Below, in pieces: positions 9,375 through 18,312 of a DNA stretch of 64,000 nt. This DNA is from Pseudoalteromonas sp. P1-25 (lineage in GTDB: Bacteria > Pseudomonadota > Gammaproteobacteria > Enterobacterales > Alteromonadaceae). The stretch's first letter is position 1; every line of letters starts with the position of its first letter. Both the position numbers and the translations under genes were made by a program. The stretch is from positions 62,001 through 126,000 of the forward strand of contig NZ_LKDW01000007.1 in assembly GCF_001401805.1 (NCBI RefSeq), written 5' to 3'. The notes beneath the pieces were generated by a model. It searched no databases and was not told the origin of the DNA. It saw only the letters and a program-made list of their open reading frames with translations.

Positions 9375-9434
9375 AATGCCTGTTTAAGATACTGTTTATA
9401 AATTAGAGATTTATAAATTTTGAGCTATAGTTTT

Positions 9435-9450
9435 ATAACGAATTCGTTAT
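9435..9450. promoter_or_regulatory. Perfect 16-bp palindrome upstream of the orphan binding-protein gene
   Basis: ATAACGAATTCGTTAT is fully self-complementary and ends 12 bp before the ATG at 9463. A TATAGT (-10-like) hexamer lies at 9426-9431. A second inverted repeat, TTTATAAAT / ATTTATAAA, lies just upstream at 9395-9417. This looks like an operator or a translation-blocking hairpin. The regulator is unknown. Confidence 0.45.
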
Positions 9451-9462
9451 CGGACTAATAGC

Positions 9463-10395
9463 ATGATAAAAAACCTTATTTTAGCAGCTACTGTACTGCT
9501 TTCTTCATCAAACATAGCAACATCCGTTTCCAATATTGATCCACAACACAAACCGTTACTTATTGGTGGCTCCTCTTCGGTTACACACCTTTTGCATTTA
9601 ATCAAACCTACCTTTGAAAAACAAACCAATACCGCCATGCAAATTCGCTCTATGGGAAGTACTAAAGGCATTAAAGCCATAGCGGAGAACATTATAGATA
9701 TTGGCACGTCTTCGCGTTATTTAACCAACGCCGAACAAGAAAAATACCCTCACGTTCGCCAAATTATTATTGCGCAAGATGCGTTGGTCTTTTTCACTAA
9801 CAAGAAAAATAGTATCGACTCGCTAAGTATTGAGCAGCTTAGTAATATTTATGCGGGTAAATATAAAACATGGCAAGAAGTTAACCCAGGTTATGTACCA
9901 GAGACACAAAGAGATAACAAAATTTTACTTTTTAGTAAGGCCTATAATCATGGCACATTTGATATTTTGTTAGAATTTTTAAACCTAACGTTTATGCGCG
10001 TACCAAATGCCAATACTATTAAATTAAAGCAAACCGGTAACCGCGGTTTATTTCCAAAAACTGAAGTACAAATGTACGACGAATTTAATCAAGCGCTTGG
10101 CATAGTACAACGTATGCCTAATGCTATTGCCTTTGACTCTTATGGCGCTGTATCTCAACTACAGGGGTCTAAAAAAATTAATAAAATAAATTTACTGGGC
10201 ATCAATGGCGTTGACGTTTCCGATGAAACCATTAAAAACGGTGAATATACGTTTGTTCGCCCCCTTATTTTATTAGTAAATAGCCAATCTAGCCGCTCTG
10301 TAGAGCAAACCGATTTGTTGCTTAATTTATTAAAAAATAAACGTGTTTTAGATACTTTGTCAGCACATCATTACTCTATGGTTGAGGTGGAATAA
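9463..10395 (+). CDS. Orphan phosphate-type (PstS-like) periplasmic binding protein
   Basis: 310 aa with a Sec signal peptide (MIKNLILAATVLLSSSNIA). The mature region follows the PstS/PBP-like pattern: LLIGGSSSVTHLLHLIKPTF, then IRSMGSTKGIKAIAENIIDIGTSS (anion-binding Ser/Thr residues), then VFFTNKKNSIDSLSIEQLSNIYAGK, and a C-terminal FVRPLILLVN. No permease or ATPase genes are adjacent, so it is not part of a local transporter. Proteins of this type may serve phosphate sensing or adhesion instead. The upstream palindromes suggest its own regulation. The start is the only Met near the signal peptide. Confidence 0.85.
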   Translation: MIKNLILAATVLLSSSNIATSVSNIDPQHKPLLIGGSSSVTHLLHLIKPTFEKQTNTAMQIRSMGSTKGIKAIAENIIDIGTSSRYLTNAEQEKYPHVRQIIIAQDALVFFTNKKNSIDSLSIEQLSNIYAGKYKTWQEVNPGYVPETQRDNKILLFSKAYNHGTFDILLEFLNLTFMRVPNANTIKLKQTGNRGLFPKTEVQMYDEFNQALGIVQRMPNAIAFDSYGAVSQLQGSKKINKINLLGINGVDVSDETIKNGEYTFVRPLILLVNSQSSRSVEQTDLLLNLLKNKRVLDTLSAHHYSMVEVE

Positions 10396-10396
10396 A

Positions 10397-10429
10397 AAAG
10401 CCGCAGGAACCTAAGTTCACCGCGGCTTT
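10397..10429. terminator. Bidirectional terminator between the PstS-like gene and etfA
   Basis: AAAGCCGC (10397-10404) pairs with GCGGCTTT (10422-10429); the interior GGAAC/GTTC can extend the stem. It lies between convergent stop codons, 1 bp after one and 15 bp from the other. Confidence 0.65.
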
Positions 10430-10444
10430 ACAACCAGAATGTGT

Positions 10445-11371
10445 TTAAAGCGCGTTTTCAAGCTGCGGTAATACATCAAATAAATCAGCAACTAGACCGT
10501 AATCTGCTACCTGAAATATTGGCGCGTCTGGGTCTTTGTTTATTGCAACAATGACTTTTGAATCTTTCATACCTGCTAAGTGCTGAATAGCACCACTAAT
10601 ACCGACTGCAATATATAAGTTAGGGGCAACAATTTTACCTGTTTGCCCCACTTGCATATCATTAGGTACAAAGCCTGCATCAACGGCTGCGCGTGATGCA
10701 CCAATAGCTGCACCTAACTTATCGGCAATACCGTTTAATAACGCGAAATTTTCACCGTTTTGCATACCGCGACCACCAGAAATAACCACTTCTGCAGCTG
10801 TAAGCTCAGGACGTTCCGACTCAGTTTGCTCAACGCTTACAAAGTCACTTAGTTGTACATCATTCGCAGCTTCCAATGCACTAATATTGGCAGGTGATTG
10901 TTCGTTTTGTAAGTCAAAGCTGCTCGCACGTACGGTGATTACTTTTTTGTTATCTAGCGACTTAACCGTGGCAATGGCATTACCAGCGTAAATTGGACGT
11001 TTAAAAGTTTCGCTATCTACCACTTCAATTATTTCTGAGATTTGCGCCACATCCAAAAGAGCGGCCACGCGTGGCATAAAGTTTTTGCCGGTGGTCGTTG
11101 CACTGGCAACAATATGTGTATAGTCATCGGCTATGCTTAAAACAAGTTCAGCCATATTTTCAGCTAATTGATGCTCATAAAGGGTATTGTCAGAGGTCAA
11201 TACATTAGTAACCCCTTCAATACAGGCCGCTTTCTCACTCATTGCGCCTAGTTTTGTCCCTGCTATAAGCACATCTATATCAAAACCTAATTTACTTGCC
11301 GCATTTATTGTTTTTGAGGTTTCTGGTTTTAGTGCACCGTTATCGTGCTCTGCAATTACAAGTGTTTTCAT
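10445..11371 (-). CDS. etfA: Electron transfer flavoprotein alpha subunit EtfA
   Basis: FAD-binding subunit of ETF, which accepts electrons from acyl-CoA dehydrogenases. 308 aa, the normal size. The C-terminal FAD domain contains VVISGGRGMQNGENF, IGASRAAVDAGFVPNDMQVGQTG and LYIAVGISGAIQHLAGM, all ETF-alpha signatures, ending in INKDPDAPIFQVADYGLVAD. It begins one base after the etfB stop, so the two are an operon. Two LiuR-like palindromes lie upstream of etfB. Confidence 0.97.
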   Translation of the reverse strand: MKTLVIAEHDNGALKPETSKTINAASKLGFDIDVLIAGTKLGAMSEKAACIEGVTNVLTSDNTLYEHQLAENMAELVLSIADDYTHIVASATTTGKNFMPRVAALLDVAQISEIIEVVDSETFKRPIYAGNAIATVKSLDNKKVITVRASSFDLQNEQSPANISALEAANDVQLSDFVSVEQTESERPELTAAEVVISGGRGMQNGENFALLNGIADKLGAAIGASRAAVDAGFVPNDMQVGQTGKIVAPNLYIAVGISGAIQHLAGMKDSKVIVAINKDPDAPIFQVADYGLVADLFDVLPQLENAL

Positions 11372-12121
11372 TTAAATCACCTTTGCCTCTGTTTTAAGTT
11401 TTTCAACTAGTTGGGCAACATCTTCAACAATAATGCCCCCACTGCGCTTAGCCGGCTCTTCTACTTTTATTAATTCTACGCGCGGTGTTAAGTCAACACC
11501 TAACGAATCTGCTGCTATGACATCGAGAGGTTTGCGCTTCGCTTTCATGATATTAGGCAGCGATGCATAGCGCGGCTCGTTTAAGCGCAAATCGGTAGTT
11601 ACAATAGCAGGCAGTTTCAGAGCAACCGTTTGTAAGCCACCATCTACTTCTCGGGTAACACTAACTGTATTACCGTTTATATCTACTTTAGAGGCAAATG
11701 TACCTTGGCTGCGCTTAGTTAAAGCCGCTAACATTTGGCCTGTTTGATTGTTGTCTGAATCAATAGATTGCTTGCCAAGGATAACCAACTCAGGAGCCTC
11801 TTGCTCCACTAATTTTGCTAATAATTTAGCGATGTGCAATGACTCTAGTTTTTCATCCGTTTCGATGTGAATGGCTTTATCTGCACCTAATGCAAGTGCA
11901 GTGCGTAGCTGCTCTTGTGCAGCTTTTGCACCAATTGTTACTGCGATAACCTCAGTGGCTGTACCCGCTTCTTTTAATCGAATCGCTTCTTCTATAGCAA
12001 TTTCACAAAATGGGTTCATTGCCATTTTTACATTTGCTAAGTCAACGTCACTGTTATCAGCCTTTACGCGTGCTTTAACGTTGTAATCGATCACTCTTTT
12101 TATTGGAACGAGAACTTTCAT
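11372..12121 (-). CDS. etfB: Electron transfer flavoprotein beta subunit EtfB
   Basis: AMP-binding partner of EtfA. 249 aa starting [16 protein letters not shown], typical of the family. The recognition stretch [40 protein letters not shown] contains the conserved loop that docks to dehydrogenases. A GGAG lies six bases before the ATG. It is divergent from ETF-QO, and the 206-bp gap carries two 7-2-7 palindromes, so both transcripts may answer to the same regulator. Confidence 0.97.
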   Translation of the reverse strand: MKVLVPIKRVIDYNVKARVKADNSDVDLANVKMAMNPFCEIAIEEAIRLKEAGTATEVIAVTIGAKAAQEQLRTALALGADKAIHIETDEKLESLHIAKLLAKLVEQEAPELVILGKQSIDSDNNQTGQMLAALTKRSQGTFASKVDINGNTVSVTREVDGGLQTVALKLPAIVTTDLRLNEPRYASLPNIMKAKRKPLDVIAADSLGVDLTPRVELIKVEEPAKRSGGIIVEDVAQLVEKLKTEAKVI

Positions 12122-12151
12122 AGGAACTCCATCTATATTTAAACCTACAAG

Positions 12152-12167
12152 CTAACGTGTACGTCAA
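12152..12167. promoter_or_regulatory. LiuR-like operator (weaker copy) upstream of etfB
   Basis: CTAACGT-GT-ACGTCAA. It has the same 7-2-7 layout and the same ACGT cores as the perfect site at 12201-12216 and the bkd site at 32826-32841. LiuR (MerR family) sites near etf, liu and bkd genes are known in related bacteria; assignment here is inferred. Confidence 0.5.
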
Positions 12168-12200
12168 CCTATTTATTTTATGAATTCAGACTACTTCCTG

Positions 12201-12216
12201 TTGACGTAAACGTCAA
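12201..12216. promoter_or_regulatory. LiuR-like operator between etfBA and ETF-QO
   Basis: TTGACGT-AA-ACGTCAA, perfectly symmetric in both 7-bp arms, 80 bp from the etfB start and 112 bp from the ETF-QO start. It matches the architecture of the palindrome in front of bkdA1. Regulation of both divergent units by LiuR is inferred from family knowledge. Confidence 0.65.
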
Positions 12217-12327
12217 CCTAAAATAACCTTAAAGTATTCACAGCCTGTAACATTTAATGTGTAAGTATTAAAAAGGCTGCATTGCTTATCTAATTTAGCT
12301 AAGCCCGTCATTGATTAAGAGGTTATT

Positions 12328-13974
12328 ATGGTCGAACGTGAAACCATGGAATTTGATGTAGTTATCGTAGGCGCGGGCCCAGCAGGTCTTGCCAGTGCCA
12401 TTAAACTCGCGCAATTAGCTCAAGAAAAACAACAAGAGCTGAGTATTTGTGTAGTAGAAAAAGGCTCCGAAGTAGGCGCGCATATTCTTTCAGGGGCGGT
12501 ATTTGAAACTAAAGCCTTAGACGAGCTTTTACCAAACTGGCAAGAACTTGATGCGCCTATTACAACGCAAGTCTCCCACGATGAAATTTATTGGTTTAAT
12601 AACAGTGAGAAAGCCACCGCTCTCCCTCGCTTTGCGACCCCTAAAACATTTCATAATGAAGGCAATTACATTGTATCGATGGGGAATGTGTGCAGGTGGC
12701 TTGCAGAGCAAGCCGAAAACTTAGGCGTTGAGATATTCCCAGGCTTTAGTGCTCACTCTTTAATTATTGAGCAAGACATTGTCAAAGGGATTATCACAGG
12801 TGACATGGGTGTTGATAAAGATGGCAATGAAAAAGATGGCTATATGCCAGGTATGGAGCTTCGTGCGAAATACACGATATTTGCTGAGGGTTGTCGCGGC
12901 CATTTAGGGAAACAACTTATCAATGAGTTTGCGCTTGATAAAGAAGCTTCGCCACAACACTATGGCTTAGGCTTTAAAGAAATATGGCAAATTGATGCAA
13001 GCAAACACCAACAAGGCAAAGTCGTTCATGGTACGGGCTGGCCACTGTGTGGCAATACTAATGGCGGCTCATTTATGTACCATTGTGAAAACAATCAGGT
13101 GGTTGTAGGTTTAATTGTTGACTTAAATTACGCGAACCCTCACCTAAGTCCATTTGATGAGTTCCAACGAATGAAACACCACCCTGTGTTTAAACACACC
13201 CTTGAAGGGGGTGAACGTATTGCTTATGGTGCTCGCGCTATTGCCAAAGGCGGCCTTTATTCATTACCAAAAATGCATTTTGCAGGTGGACTATTAATAG
13301 GTTGCGATGCAGGTACACTCAATTTTGCCAAAATCAAGGGTAATCATACTGCAATGAAGTCGGGAATGGTGGCGGCAGAAGTTATTTTTAATGCACTCAA
13401 CATGGGCCACGCCAATACAGATTTAGCTGAATACAAAAACGCGTTTGAAAATTCATGGGCTTATAAAGAGCTATACCAATCTCGCAATTTTGGCCCTGCG
13501 ATGCATACATTGGGTAAATTTGTTGGAGGTGCGTACAACACCCTAGATCAAAACATATTCAAAGGTGCTCTGCCCTTTACCTTTAAAGATAACACGCCCG
13601 ATTACGACACGCTTAAAGATGCAGCTAACAGCCCTAACATTAACTACCCTAAGCCAGATGGACAAATTAGCTTTGATAAACTCTCTAGCGTATTTTTATC
13701 AAACACTAACCATGAAGAATCGCAGCCGTGCCACTTAAAATTAAAAGATGACTCAATTCCTATCTCAGTTAACTTAGTTAAATTTGATGAACCCGCACAG
13801 CGTTATTGTCCGGCTGGTGTATATGAAGTGCAAAAAATAGAAGGCGAAAACCAATTGGTCATCAACGAACAAAACTGTGTGCATTGTAAAACCTGCGACA
13901 TTAAAGATCCTAGCCAAAATATTACCTGGGTTACACCCGAAGGCGCTGGCGGCCCTAACTACCCAAATATGTAA
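12328..13974 (+). CDS. Electron transfer flavoprotein-ubiquinone oxidoreductase (ETF-QO)
   Basis: Membrane-associated flavoprotein that passes electrons from reduced ETF to ubiquinone. 548 aa. FAD is bound by VIVGAGPAGLASA near residues 11-23. The C-terminal 4Fe-4S cluster ligands are visible: Cys494 in YCPAGVYE, and Cys517, Cys520 and Cys523 in NCVHCKTCD. The tail PEGAGGPNYPNM is typical. AGAGG precedes ATG 12328 by six bases, supporting this start over Met7. It is divergent from etfBA, its electron donor, and shares the intergenic operators. Confidence 0.96.
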   Translation: MVERETMEFDVVIVGAGPAGLASAIKLAQLAQEKQQELSICVVEKGSEVGAHILSGAVFETKALDELLPNWQELDAPITTQVSHDEIYWFNNSEKATALPRFATPKTFHNEGNYIVSMGNVCRWLAEQAENLGVEIFPGFSAHSLIIEQDIVKGIITGDMGVDKDGNEKDGYMPGMELRAKYTIFAEGCRGHLGKQLINEFALDKEASPQHYGLGFKEIWQIDASKHQQGKVVHGTGWPLCGNTNGGSFMYHCENNQVVVGLIVDLNYANPHLSPFDEFQRMKHHPVFKHTLEGGERIAYGARAIAKGGLYSLPKMHFAGGLLIGCDAGTLNFAKIKGNHTAMKSGMVAAEVIFNALNMGHANTDLAEYKNAFENSWAYKELYQSRNFGPAMHTLGKFVGGAYNTLDQNIFKGALPFTFKDNTPDYDTLKDAANSPNINYPKPDGQISFDKLSSVFLSNTNHEESQPCHLKLKDDSIPISVNLVKFDEPAQRYCPAGVYEVQKIEGENQLVINEQNCVHCKTCDIKDPSQNITWVTPEGAGGPNYPNM

Positions 13975-13989
13975 CTATTTTATGCATAA

Positions 13990-14008
13990 AGGCGTATAAA
14001 AAACGCCT
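13990..14008 (+). terminator. First terminator after ETF-QO
   Basis: AGGCGT, 7-nt loop, ACGCCT, followed by CTTTT, 15 bp after the stop. Confidence 0.6.
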
Positions 14009-14044
14009 CTTTTACATATAAATTATAAACCTATCCTAAATTGC

Positions 14045-14065
14045 AGGGGCTTCGGCCCCTTTTTT
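14045..14065 (+). terminator. Second terminator after ETF-QO
   Basis: GGGGC-TTCG-GCCCC (14046-14059) with a stable UUCG tetraloop, then six T. It is in tandem with the hairpin at 13990-14008 and isolates the thioesterase gene. Confidence 0.85.
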
Positions 14066-14107
14066 ACGTTATGCTCTTAATTAAGTTTAACAAAGTGAGA
14101 GTTTAAT

Positions 14108-14572
14108 ATGCCGTCGTCAAATGTTGTATTTCGTTTTTTAGCAGAGCCAACCGATGTAAATTTTGGTGGAAAGGTCCACGGTGGTGTGGTCATGAAATGG
14201 ATTGACCAAGCGGGCTATGCCTGTGCTGCCGGATGGAGTGGTCATTACTGTGTGACTGTTTCTGTAGCTGGGGTTAAATTTAGACGCCCTATCCTTGTAG
14301 GTCAAATTGTAGAGGTAGAAGCCAAAATAGCGCATACAGGCTCAACCAGCATGCAAATATTTATTCAAGTTCGCTGTGGCGATCCTAAAACACAAAACAT
14401 GGTTGAAACTAACCACTGTGTTATTAGCTTTGTAGCTATGGACGAAACAGGTTACCCAGTAGAGGTTCCTGCATTTAAAGCAGTAACAGATGAAGATAAA
14501 AAATTAGAAAACTATGCAATTAAGATGAAGCAGATTGCGATAGAGACAGAAAACTTGCTTCATAAAGTATAA
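14108..14572 (+). CDS. Acyl-CoA thioesterase, hotdog fold (YciA/ACOT type)
   Basis: Hydrolyses acyl-CoA esters in the cytoplasm. 154 aa. The hotdog signature NFGGKVHGGVVMKWIDQAGYACA carries the Asn and the catalytic Asp, followed by KFRRPILVGQIVEVEAKI and TGSTSMQIFIQV, which form the central strands. One complete hotdog domain is present, so a dimer or hexamer is expected. GTGAGAG precedes the ATG. It stands alone after two ETF-QO terminators; its link to fatty-acid turnover is functional rather than operonic. Confidence 0.9.
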   Translation: MPSSNVVFRFLAEPTDVNFGGKVHGGVVMKWIDQAGYACAAGWSGHYCVTVSVAGVKFRRPILVGQIVEVEAKIAHTGSTSMQIFIQVRCGDPKTQNMVETNHCVISFVAMDETGYPVEVPAFKAVTDEDKKLENYAIKMKQIAIETENLLHKV

Positions 14573-14684
14573 ACGTACAATGTAAAACTCACAAAAAACC
14601 GTGTAAAAGGTACAAGTTTTATTTAGAAAACAAAAATTCAAAAAAGTTCACTCTGCTTATAAAAAATACAAAAACAACCTATAT

Positions 14685-14715
14685 TAGCCGTAAATGTCCT
14701 TTTTACGGCTATTTT
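14685..14715 (+). terminator. Hairpin with short T run, after the thioesterase gene
   Basis: TAGCCGTAAA (14685-14694), 7-nt loop, TTTACGGCTA (14702-14711), then TTTT. It lies 113 bp after the thioesterase stop and 97 bp before the next start. It could end the thioesterase mRNA or a short leader or small RNA. Confidence 0.5.
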
Positions 14716-14811
14716 GCAATCAATTATTGTTGTTGGCATGCTCGCTGCAAATATCTAATTGTCGTTTGATAAGTTGGTCAAACATATATTATTTTTTAAA
14801 GGAGCTATACA

Positions 14812-15381
14812 ATGATTAAAACACTTTCTCTTTCTGCAATTGCTTTAGCAACACTGGGTTTTAACTCTGCAGCACACGCTGATATTACGGATTTTGATTC
14901 TCCTCGCATTTATACAGGTGTAGGCTATGGTCAATACTCGTTTGAATTTGAAGACAGCGAAAATGACACTGAATTTGACGACGATGCACAAATGCTTAAA
15001 GGGTACATTGGTACACAGTTTAATGAACACTTTGGCCTTGAATTGGCTTATCAAAACTTTGATGAAGTAAGTGACATCGACAGTAAAGCGGAAGTTGATG
15101 GTGTATCATTAGCAGCCACTTTAGCGGCACCGCTTTCTGAAAGCTTTTCGGTATATGCTAAAGGTGGTTGGTTTGAATGGGATGCAGATGTAGAGCAAGA
15201 GCTTCCTGTTGGTAGCATTTCAGCCTCACAAGACGGCGGCGACATATTTTACGGTGCAGGTATTCAATACGCGTTTTCTAGCAATGTTCAAATGCGTTTA
15301 GAATACGAACGTTACGAATTAGATGATGACATTGACCCAGAAATGGACGTAGCATCAGTGTCAATTCAATACATGTTTTAA
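14812..15381 (+). CDS. Small outer-membrane beta-barrel protein (OmpW/OmpA-like fold)
   Basis: 189 aa with a Sec signal peptide (MIKTLSLSAIALATLGFNSAAHA). The mature part shows alternating polar/hydrophobic strands typical of an eight-stranded barrel: YTGVGYGQYSFEF, MLKGYIGTQFNEHFGLELAY, DGVSLAATLAAPL, SVYAKGGWFEW, FYGAGIQYAFS, MRLEYERYEL, and a final ASVSIQYMF whose C-terminal Phe is the usual BAM recognition residue. It is acidic, as common in marine surface proteins. GGAGC precedes the ATG. The exact function is not predictable. Confidence 0.85.
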   Translation: MIKTLSLSAIALATLGFNSAAHADITDFDSPRIYTGVGYGQYSFEFEDSENDTEFDDDAQMLKGYIGTQFNEHFGLELAYQNFDEVSDIDSKAEVDGVSLAATLAAPLSESFSVYAKGGWFEWDADVEQELPVGSISASQDGGDIFYGAGIQYAFSSNVQMRLEYERYELDDDIDPEMDVASVSIQYMF

Positions 15382-15401
15382 GAATAATTAAATTAAAGTT
15401 A

Positions 15402-15428
15402 AGGGTGGGCCATGTGCTCACCTTTTTT
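15402..15428 (+). terminator. Terminator of the outer-membrane protein gene
   Basis: GGTGGGC (15404-15410), loop CATGT, GCTCACC (15416-15422; one G-U pair), then six T. It starts 21 bp after the stop. Confidence 0.75.
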
Positions 15429-15572
15429 AATTAACCCATGTTTACCCGCCACCTTGACCTTTGTTTTAGATGCATATAAACCATACGGTCTAAAATATTA
15501 CTCACTAACTGTACTGCTATAACTCATAAATAGAGGTAGAATACTCCCCTATTTTTTAAATAAATAAGCATT

Positions 15573-16277
15573 ATGAGCGAATATAGCATTTCGGCAGTTG
15601 GTCACATTCAGTCTCCCTATAAACAAAAGTTTGCAATACCTAGACAACCCCGTTTAGTACCTCAAGCAAAGGCCAAACTTATTTTTACCACTGAGTTTAA
15701 CCGCGAAGAGTTTGTGCGTGGTATTGAAGAATTTAGCCACATTTGGTTATTGTTTAGATTTCATGAAACTGCTGATAAAGGCTACTCTGCGATGGTGCGC
15801 CCTCCACGATTAGGCGGAAATGAGCGTAAAGGGGTATTTGCAACCCGTGCTACGTTTAGACCCAACGCTATTGGTATGAGTGCTGTAAAACTTGAAGGTG
15901 TAGAGTATAAAAATGGCCAACTTAGTTTACTGCTTGCTGGTATAGATTTACTCGATGGCACGCCTATTGTGGATATAAAGCCTTATTTACCGTATTCAGA
16001 TGCAATGCACGACGCCAGTGCAGGCTTTGCCGATACCCGCCCAGAAACACAAATGAGCGTTGAGTTTACACCCGAGGCAATTGACTTTATTGCGACACAA
16101 ACACACTACCCTGAGCTTAAAGATTTTATTGCTAATGTACTAAAACAAGACCCACGCCCAGCTTATAAAAAACAAAAACAAGGCGAGCAAAGTTATGGCA
16201 TGACACTGTATAATTATAATATACGCTGGCAAGTCAACGGCGAGCATAACTTAGTAACAAGTATAGAAAATACCTAA
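15573..16277 (+). CDS. trmO: tRNA (N6-threonylcarbamoyladenosine-37 N6)-methyltransferase TrmO
   Basis: S-adenosylmethionine-dependent enzyme that methylates t6A37 in tRNA-Thr. 234 aa, near the E. coli length. The N-terminal beta-barrel (TsaA/UPF0066) motifs are clear: GHIQSPYKQKFAIPRQPRL, FSHIWLLFRFH, RPPRLGGNERKGVFATRATF and RPNAIGMSAVKLEGV. The C-terminal half contains IVDIKPYLPYSDA. It lies 90 bp upstream of proS in the same direction; there is no evident terminator between them, only a 7-bp inverted repeat with no T run. Confidence 0.94.
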   Translation: MSEYSISAVGHIQSPYKQKFAIPRQPRLVPQAKAKLIFTTEFNREEFVRGIEEFSHIWLLFRFHETADKGYSAMVRPPRLGGNERKGVFATRATFRPNAIGMSAVKLEGVEYKNGQLSLLLAGIDLLDGTPIVDIKPYLPYSDAMHDASAGFADTRPETQMSVEFTPEAIDFIATQTHYPELKDFIANVLKQDPRPAYKKQKQGEQSYGMTLYNYNIRWQVNGEHNLVTSIENT

Positions 16278-16367
16278 AAAGTGCAGTTAGCGCTTTAGTG
16301 TAAAAGCAAGCGCTGGTAAACTTAGCGCCCTATTAAAAAGAACATATTACTTAATTTCGGAAAAATC

Positions 16368-18092
16368 ATGCGTACCAGTCAATATATACTCGCAACACTT
16401 AAAGAAACGCCATCAGATGCTGAAATTATTTCGCATCAATTAATGCTTAGAGCCGGTATGATCCGTCGCGTCGCTTCGGGTTTATATACTTGGTTGCCCT
16501 CTGGTTTACGCGTACTTCGTAAAGTAGAAAATATTGTTCGTGAAGAAATGGATAAAGCCGGTGCAATAGAGATGCTTATGCCGGTAATTCAACCTGCCGA
16601 TTTATGGCAAGAGTCTGGCCGTTGGGAACAATTTGGCCCTGAGCTGGTACGATTTAATGACCGTCATAATCGTGAATTTGCGCTTGGTCCTACTCATGAA
16701 GAAGTGATCACCGATTTTGTTCGCAAAGAAATTAGCAGTTACAAACAACTGCCTGTTACTTTGTACCAAGTACAAACTAAAGTACGTGATGAAAGACGCC
16801 CTCGTTTTGGTGTAATGCGTGCGCGTGAATTTACGATGAAAGACGCCTATTCATTTCACTTAAGTGAAGCGTGTTTAGACGAAACCTATCAAGTTATGCA
16901 TAAAGCATACTGCAATATTTTTGAACGTTTAGACTTAGAGTACCGCCCTGTGCTTGCTGATACAGGCTCTATTGGTGGTAGCTTGTCGCATGAGTTCCAT
17001 GTACTTGCTGAATCGGGTGAAGATGCAATTGCCTTTAGTGATGCAAGCGATTATGCAGCTAACATTGAAAAAGCAGAAGCGCTAGCACCAACTCAAAGTC
17101 GTCCTGAGCCTTCTAAAGAGCTTAAAGCGTTTCCTACACCGAATGCTAAAACAATTAGCGAGCTTAAAAAGCACTACGGTGTTAAACCACACCGCGGCGT
17201 TAAAACATTAATTGTGTACGGAGCACCAGATGAAAACGGTCAACGTGGTTTAGTTGCTCTCGTACTGCGTGGCGATCATGAGTTAAACGAATTAAAAGCA
17301 GAAAAGCACCCACTGGTTGATTCACCGCTAGAAATGGCAACTGAGGCCGACATAGTTGCTGCCGTTGGCGCAAAGCCTGGGTCACTTGGCCCTGTGGGCT
17401 TAACAATGCCTATTATCGTTGATAGAACTGCTAACGTAATGGCTGATTTTGTAGCTGGTGCTAATAAAGATGACGAGCACTTTAGCGGAATTAACTGGGA
17501 TCGCGATGTTAAAGAATATCAAGTTGCTGATATTCGTAACATTGTTGAAGGCGATCCAAGCCCGTGTGGACAAGGCTCTTTACAAATTAAACGCGGTATT
17601 GAAGTTGGCCATATTTTCCAACTGGGTACTAAGTACTCAGAAGCCATGAAAGCAGGCGTACTGAGCGAGTCGGGTAAAAACCAAGTAATGACGATGGGTT
17701 GTTACGGTATTGGTGTATCGCGCATTGTAGCAGCGGCTATTGAGCAAAATAATGATGATTACGGTATCATTTGGCCACAATCTATCGCCCCATTTGATTT
17801 AGCGATAGTGCCAATGAACATGCATAAGTCGCATCGTATTCCTGATATTGCTAATAATCTATATCAAGGTTTGAAAGATGCCGGCCTCGATGTTTTATTT
17901 GATGACCGTAAAGAGCGCCCAGGCGTTATGTTTAACGACATGGAATTAATGGGTGTACCTTATACTTTAGTTATTGGTGAGCGTAATCTTGATGAAAACA
18001 AGGTTGAGCTTAAAAATCGCCGCACCGGTGAAAAGTTAATGGTTGATTTAGACACCGCAATTGAGACTATCAAAGCGGCTGTTAAAGGTTAA
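16368..18092 (+). CDS. proS: Proline-tRNA ligase ProS (bacterial type with editing domain)
   Basis: Class II synthetase for tRNA-Pro, 574 aa. The N-terminus [20 protein letters not shown] is standard. Motif 2 is seen in [26 protein letters not shown]. The INS editing domain that clears Ala-tRNA-Pro lies about residues 225-390 ([17 protein letters not shown] through the EDIADIRNI-like region), marking the bacterial long form. Motif 3 is in [19 protein letters not shown], and the C-terminal anticodon-binding domain follows ([12 protein letters not shown]). Confidence 0.97.
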   Translation: MRTSQYILATLKETPSDAEIISHQLMLRAGMIRRVASGLYTWLPSGLRVLRKVENIVREEMDKAGAIEMLMPVIQPADLWQESGRWEQFGPELVRFNDRHNREFALGPTHEEVITDFVRKEISSYKQLPVTLYQVQTKVRDERRPRFGVMRAREFTMKDAYSFHLSEACLDETYQVMHKAYCNIFERLDLEYRPVLADTGSIGGSLSHEFHVLAESGEDAIAFSDASDYAANIEKAEALAPTQSRPEPSKELKAFPTPNAKTISELKKHYGVKPHRGVKTLIVYGAPDENGQRGLVALVLRGDHELNELKAEKHPLVDSPLEMATEADIVAAVGAKPGSLGPVGLTMPIIVDRTANVMADFVAGANKDDEHFSGINWDRDVKEYQVADIRNIVEGDPSPCGQGSLQIKRGIEVGHIFQLGTKYSEAMKAGVLSESGKNQVMTMGCYGIGVSRIVAAAIEQNNDDYGIIWPQSIAPFDLAIVPMNMHKSHRIPDIANNLYQGLKDAGLDVLFDDRKERPGVMFNDMELMGVPYTLVIGERNLDENKVELKNRRTGEKLMVDLDTAIETIKAAVKG

Positions 18093-18119
18093 TAACATCT
18101 ACGCTTAAGCACACTACGA

Positions 18120-18147
18120 GGCCGCATTTAAACATGCGGCCTTTTTT
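18120..18147 (+). terminator. proS terminator
   Basis: GGCCGCAT (18120-18127), loop TTAAAC, ATGCGGCC (18134-18141), six T. Confidence 0.9.
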
Positions 18148-18312
18148 ATATGCCTTTAATCGTAATGTATATAAGAGCCGCTCGGCTAATCGCCTCTTCT
18201 AACACAATAAACTTTTAATTGCTTGGCATAAGATAATTGTCATGGAGGCTTCGCTAAAGTGTCTCATAAGTGTCATTAGATTTATCTACAGTGTTTAATT
18301 ATTACACTATGG

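Noticed and set aside
16289..16314. 7-bp inverted repeat (AGCGCTT/AAGCGCT) between trmO and proS
   Set aside because: Short stem, 12-nt loop and no T run; not enough to call a terminator.
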